Source: Cytobacillus sp. NJ13
GTDB taxonomy: Bacteria > Bacillota > Bacilli > Bacillales > Cytobacillaceae
Assembly: GCA_030348385.1 (NCBI GenBank)
Contig: JAUCFP010000006.1
Coordinates: 2,352,501-2,416,500 of the forward strand
Length of the DNA: 64,000 bases
Reading direction: 5' to 3'
Both the position numbers and the translations under genes were made by a program. Numbering within the stretch: the stretch's first letter is position 1; each line of letters opens with the position of its first letter. Positions 63,410 to 64,000 of the stretch are shown here, piece by piece. Under the pieces are notes generated by a model that did not search any database, was not told the DNA's origin, and saw nothing but the letters and a program-made list of their open reading frames with translations.

Positions 63410-64000
63410 ATGGATACGACAGCAGAAAAAAATATTATCTTACAAGTGGACCGTTTAAAACAATATTTTCCGGTTAAAAATGACTCTATCTTCAAGCCAA
63501 AGGCATATGTAAAAGCGGTAGACGACATTTCATTTGAGCTTTTTGAAGGGGAGACTTTAAGTATAGTTGGGGAGTCAGGATGCGGGAAATCAACAACCGG
63601 ACGTGCAATTTTAAGGCTTGATGAACCTACTGATGGAGAAGTTCTTTATATGGGGAAAGATATTTTAACATTAAACAAAAAGGAAATGAGAAAACTTAGA
63701 GGTGATTTGCAGGTTATATTTCAAGATCCTTTTGCTTCTCTTAACCCCCGCCAAACGGTGAAGCAAATTTTGAATGAAGCGATGGCCATTCAGAATGTGG
63801 TTGAGAAACCTAAACGAAAGGACAGGATGCTGGAGCTGCTGGGCTATGTTGGACTTCCTCCAGAAGCACTTGACAGATATCCGCACGAATTTAGCGGAGG
63901 CCAGCGCCAGCGTATTGGGATTGCCAGAGCATTAGCGGTAAATCCAAAATTAATTATATGTGATGAAGCAGTATCTGCCCTTGATGTATCAATCCAGGCG
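63410..64000 (+). CDS. Peptide-type ABC transporter ATPase, DppF type (runs off the window)
   Basis: The first 197 residues are present. KQYFPVKNDSIFKPKAYVKA, Walker [10 protein letters not shown], signature FSGGQRQRIGIARAL and Walker B LIICDEAVSALD are visible; the Walker B context has CDEA where most members have ADEP. The ATG at 63410 is 1 base after the preceding stop, with AAGGGG about 10 bases upstream. The C-terminus lies right of 64000. Confidence 0.93.
   Translation, partial: MDTTAEKNIILQVDRLKQYFPVKNDSIFKPKAYVKAVDDISFELFEGETLSIVGESGCGKSTTGRAILRLDEPTDGEVLYMGKDILTLNKKEMRKLRGDLQVIFQDPFASLNPRQTVKQILNEAMAIQNVVEKPKRKDRMLELLGYVGLPPEALDRYPHEFSGGQRQRIGIARALAVNPKLIICDEAVSALDVSIQA

Overview
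The window is a piece of a low-to-moderate GC Gram-positive, spore-forming chromosome of the family Bacillaceae. Spore protein genes (sspE, sspK), strong AGGAGG-type ribosome binding sites and long gene-order conservation with the Bacillus subtilis ygxA-yfhD region support this. The genus is not fixed by the sequence; a Cytobacillus/Mesobacillus-like organism is a reasonable guess. No prophage, insertion sequence, CRISPR array or tRNA gene was seen.

Positions 1-870 hold the 5' part of a 16S rRNA gene on the minus strand with its leader and two tandem promoters. Positions 870-33000 follow the B. subtilis order ygxA, ygzB, perR, ygaF, gsaB, ygaE, ygaD, ygaC, ygaB, sspE, fabL, yfhS, mutY, yfhP, yfhJ, sspK, yfhH, recX, yfhF, yfhE, yfhD. 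Several inserts interrupt it: a cob(I)alamin adenosyltransferase, a two-helix K+ channel, a three-gene ABC-2 transporter, an orphan 1490-residue glutamate synthase large chain with its own control region (perfect cre site, CodY-like box, 19-bp palindrome), and a five-gene peptide permease in the order D-F-A-B-C.

Positions 33000-45000 carry a DoxX protein behind an operator-rich promoter, an M20 peptidase, an orphan TerF-type vWA protein, a heterodimeric ABC exporter (yfiB/yfiC-like), a glycerophosphodiesterase and a complete branched-chain amino acid ABC transporter (livK-H-M-G-F). Positions 45300-49205 are a proline-use block: proline dehydrogenase, Na+/proline symporter and a PucR-family regulator, without the P5C dehydrogenase. 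Positions 49206-50494 are decayed or repetitive: seven copies of a 52-bp tandem repeat, a frameshifted zinc-ribbon gene and very small reading frames. Positions 50495-56030 hold an SDR protein, a YerD-type FMN/Fe-S glutamate-synthase-family protein, a coupled pair of small membrane-anchored proteins, an alpha/beta hydrolase, a small GNAT protein and an ankyrin protein.

Positions 56087-64000 are the most intriguing part. A peptide-type ABC transporter is split across a divergent promoter: the binding protein plus two tandem CodA-like amidohydrolases read leftwards, and two permeases plus two ATPases read rightwards. The amidohydrolases keep the CodA metal ligands but differ at residues that set substrate and chemistry. 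This suggests import followed by hydrolysis or deamination of an unidentified compound. The shared control region has evenly spaced ATATTTAC repeats.
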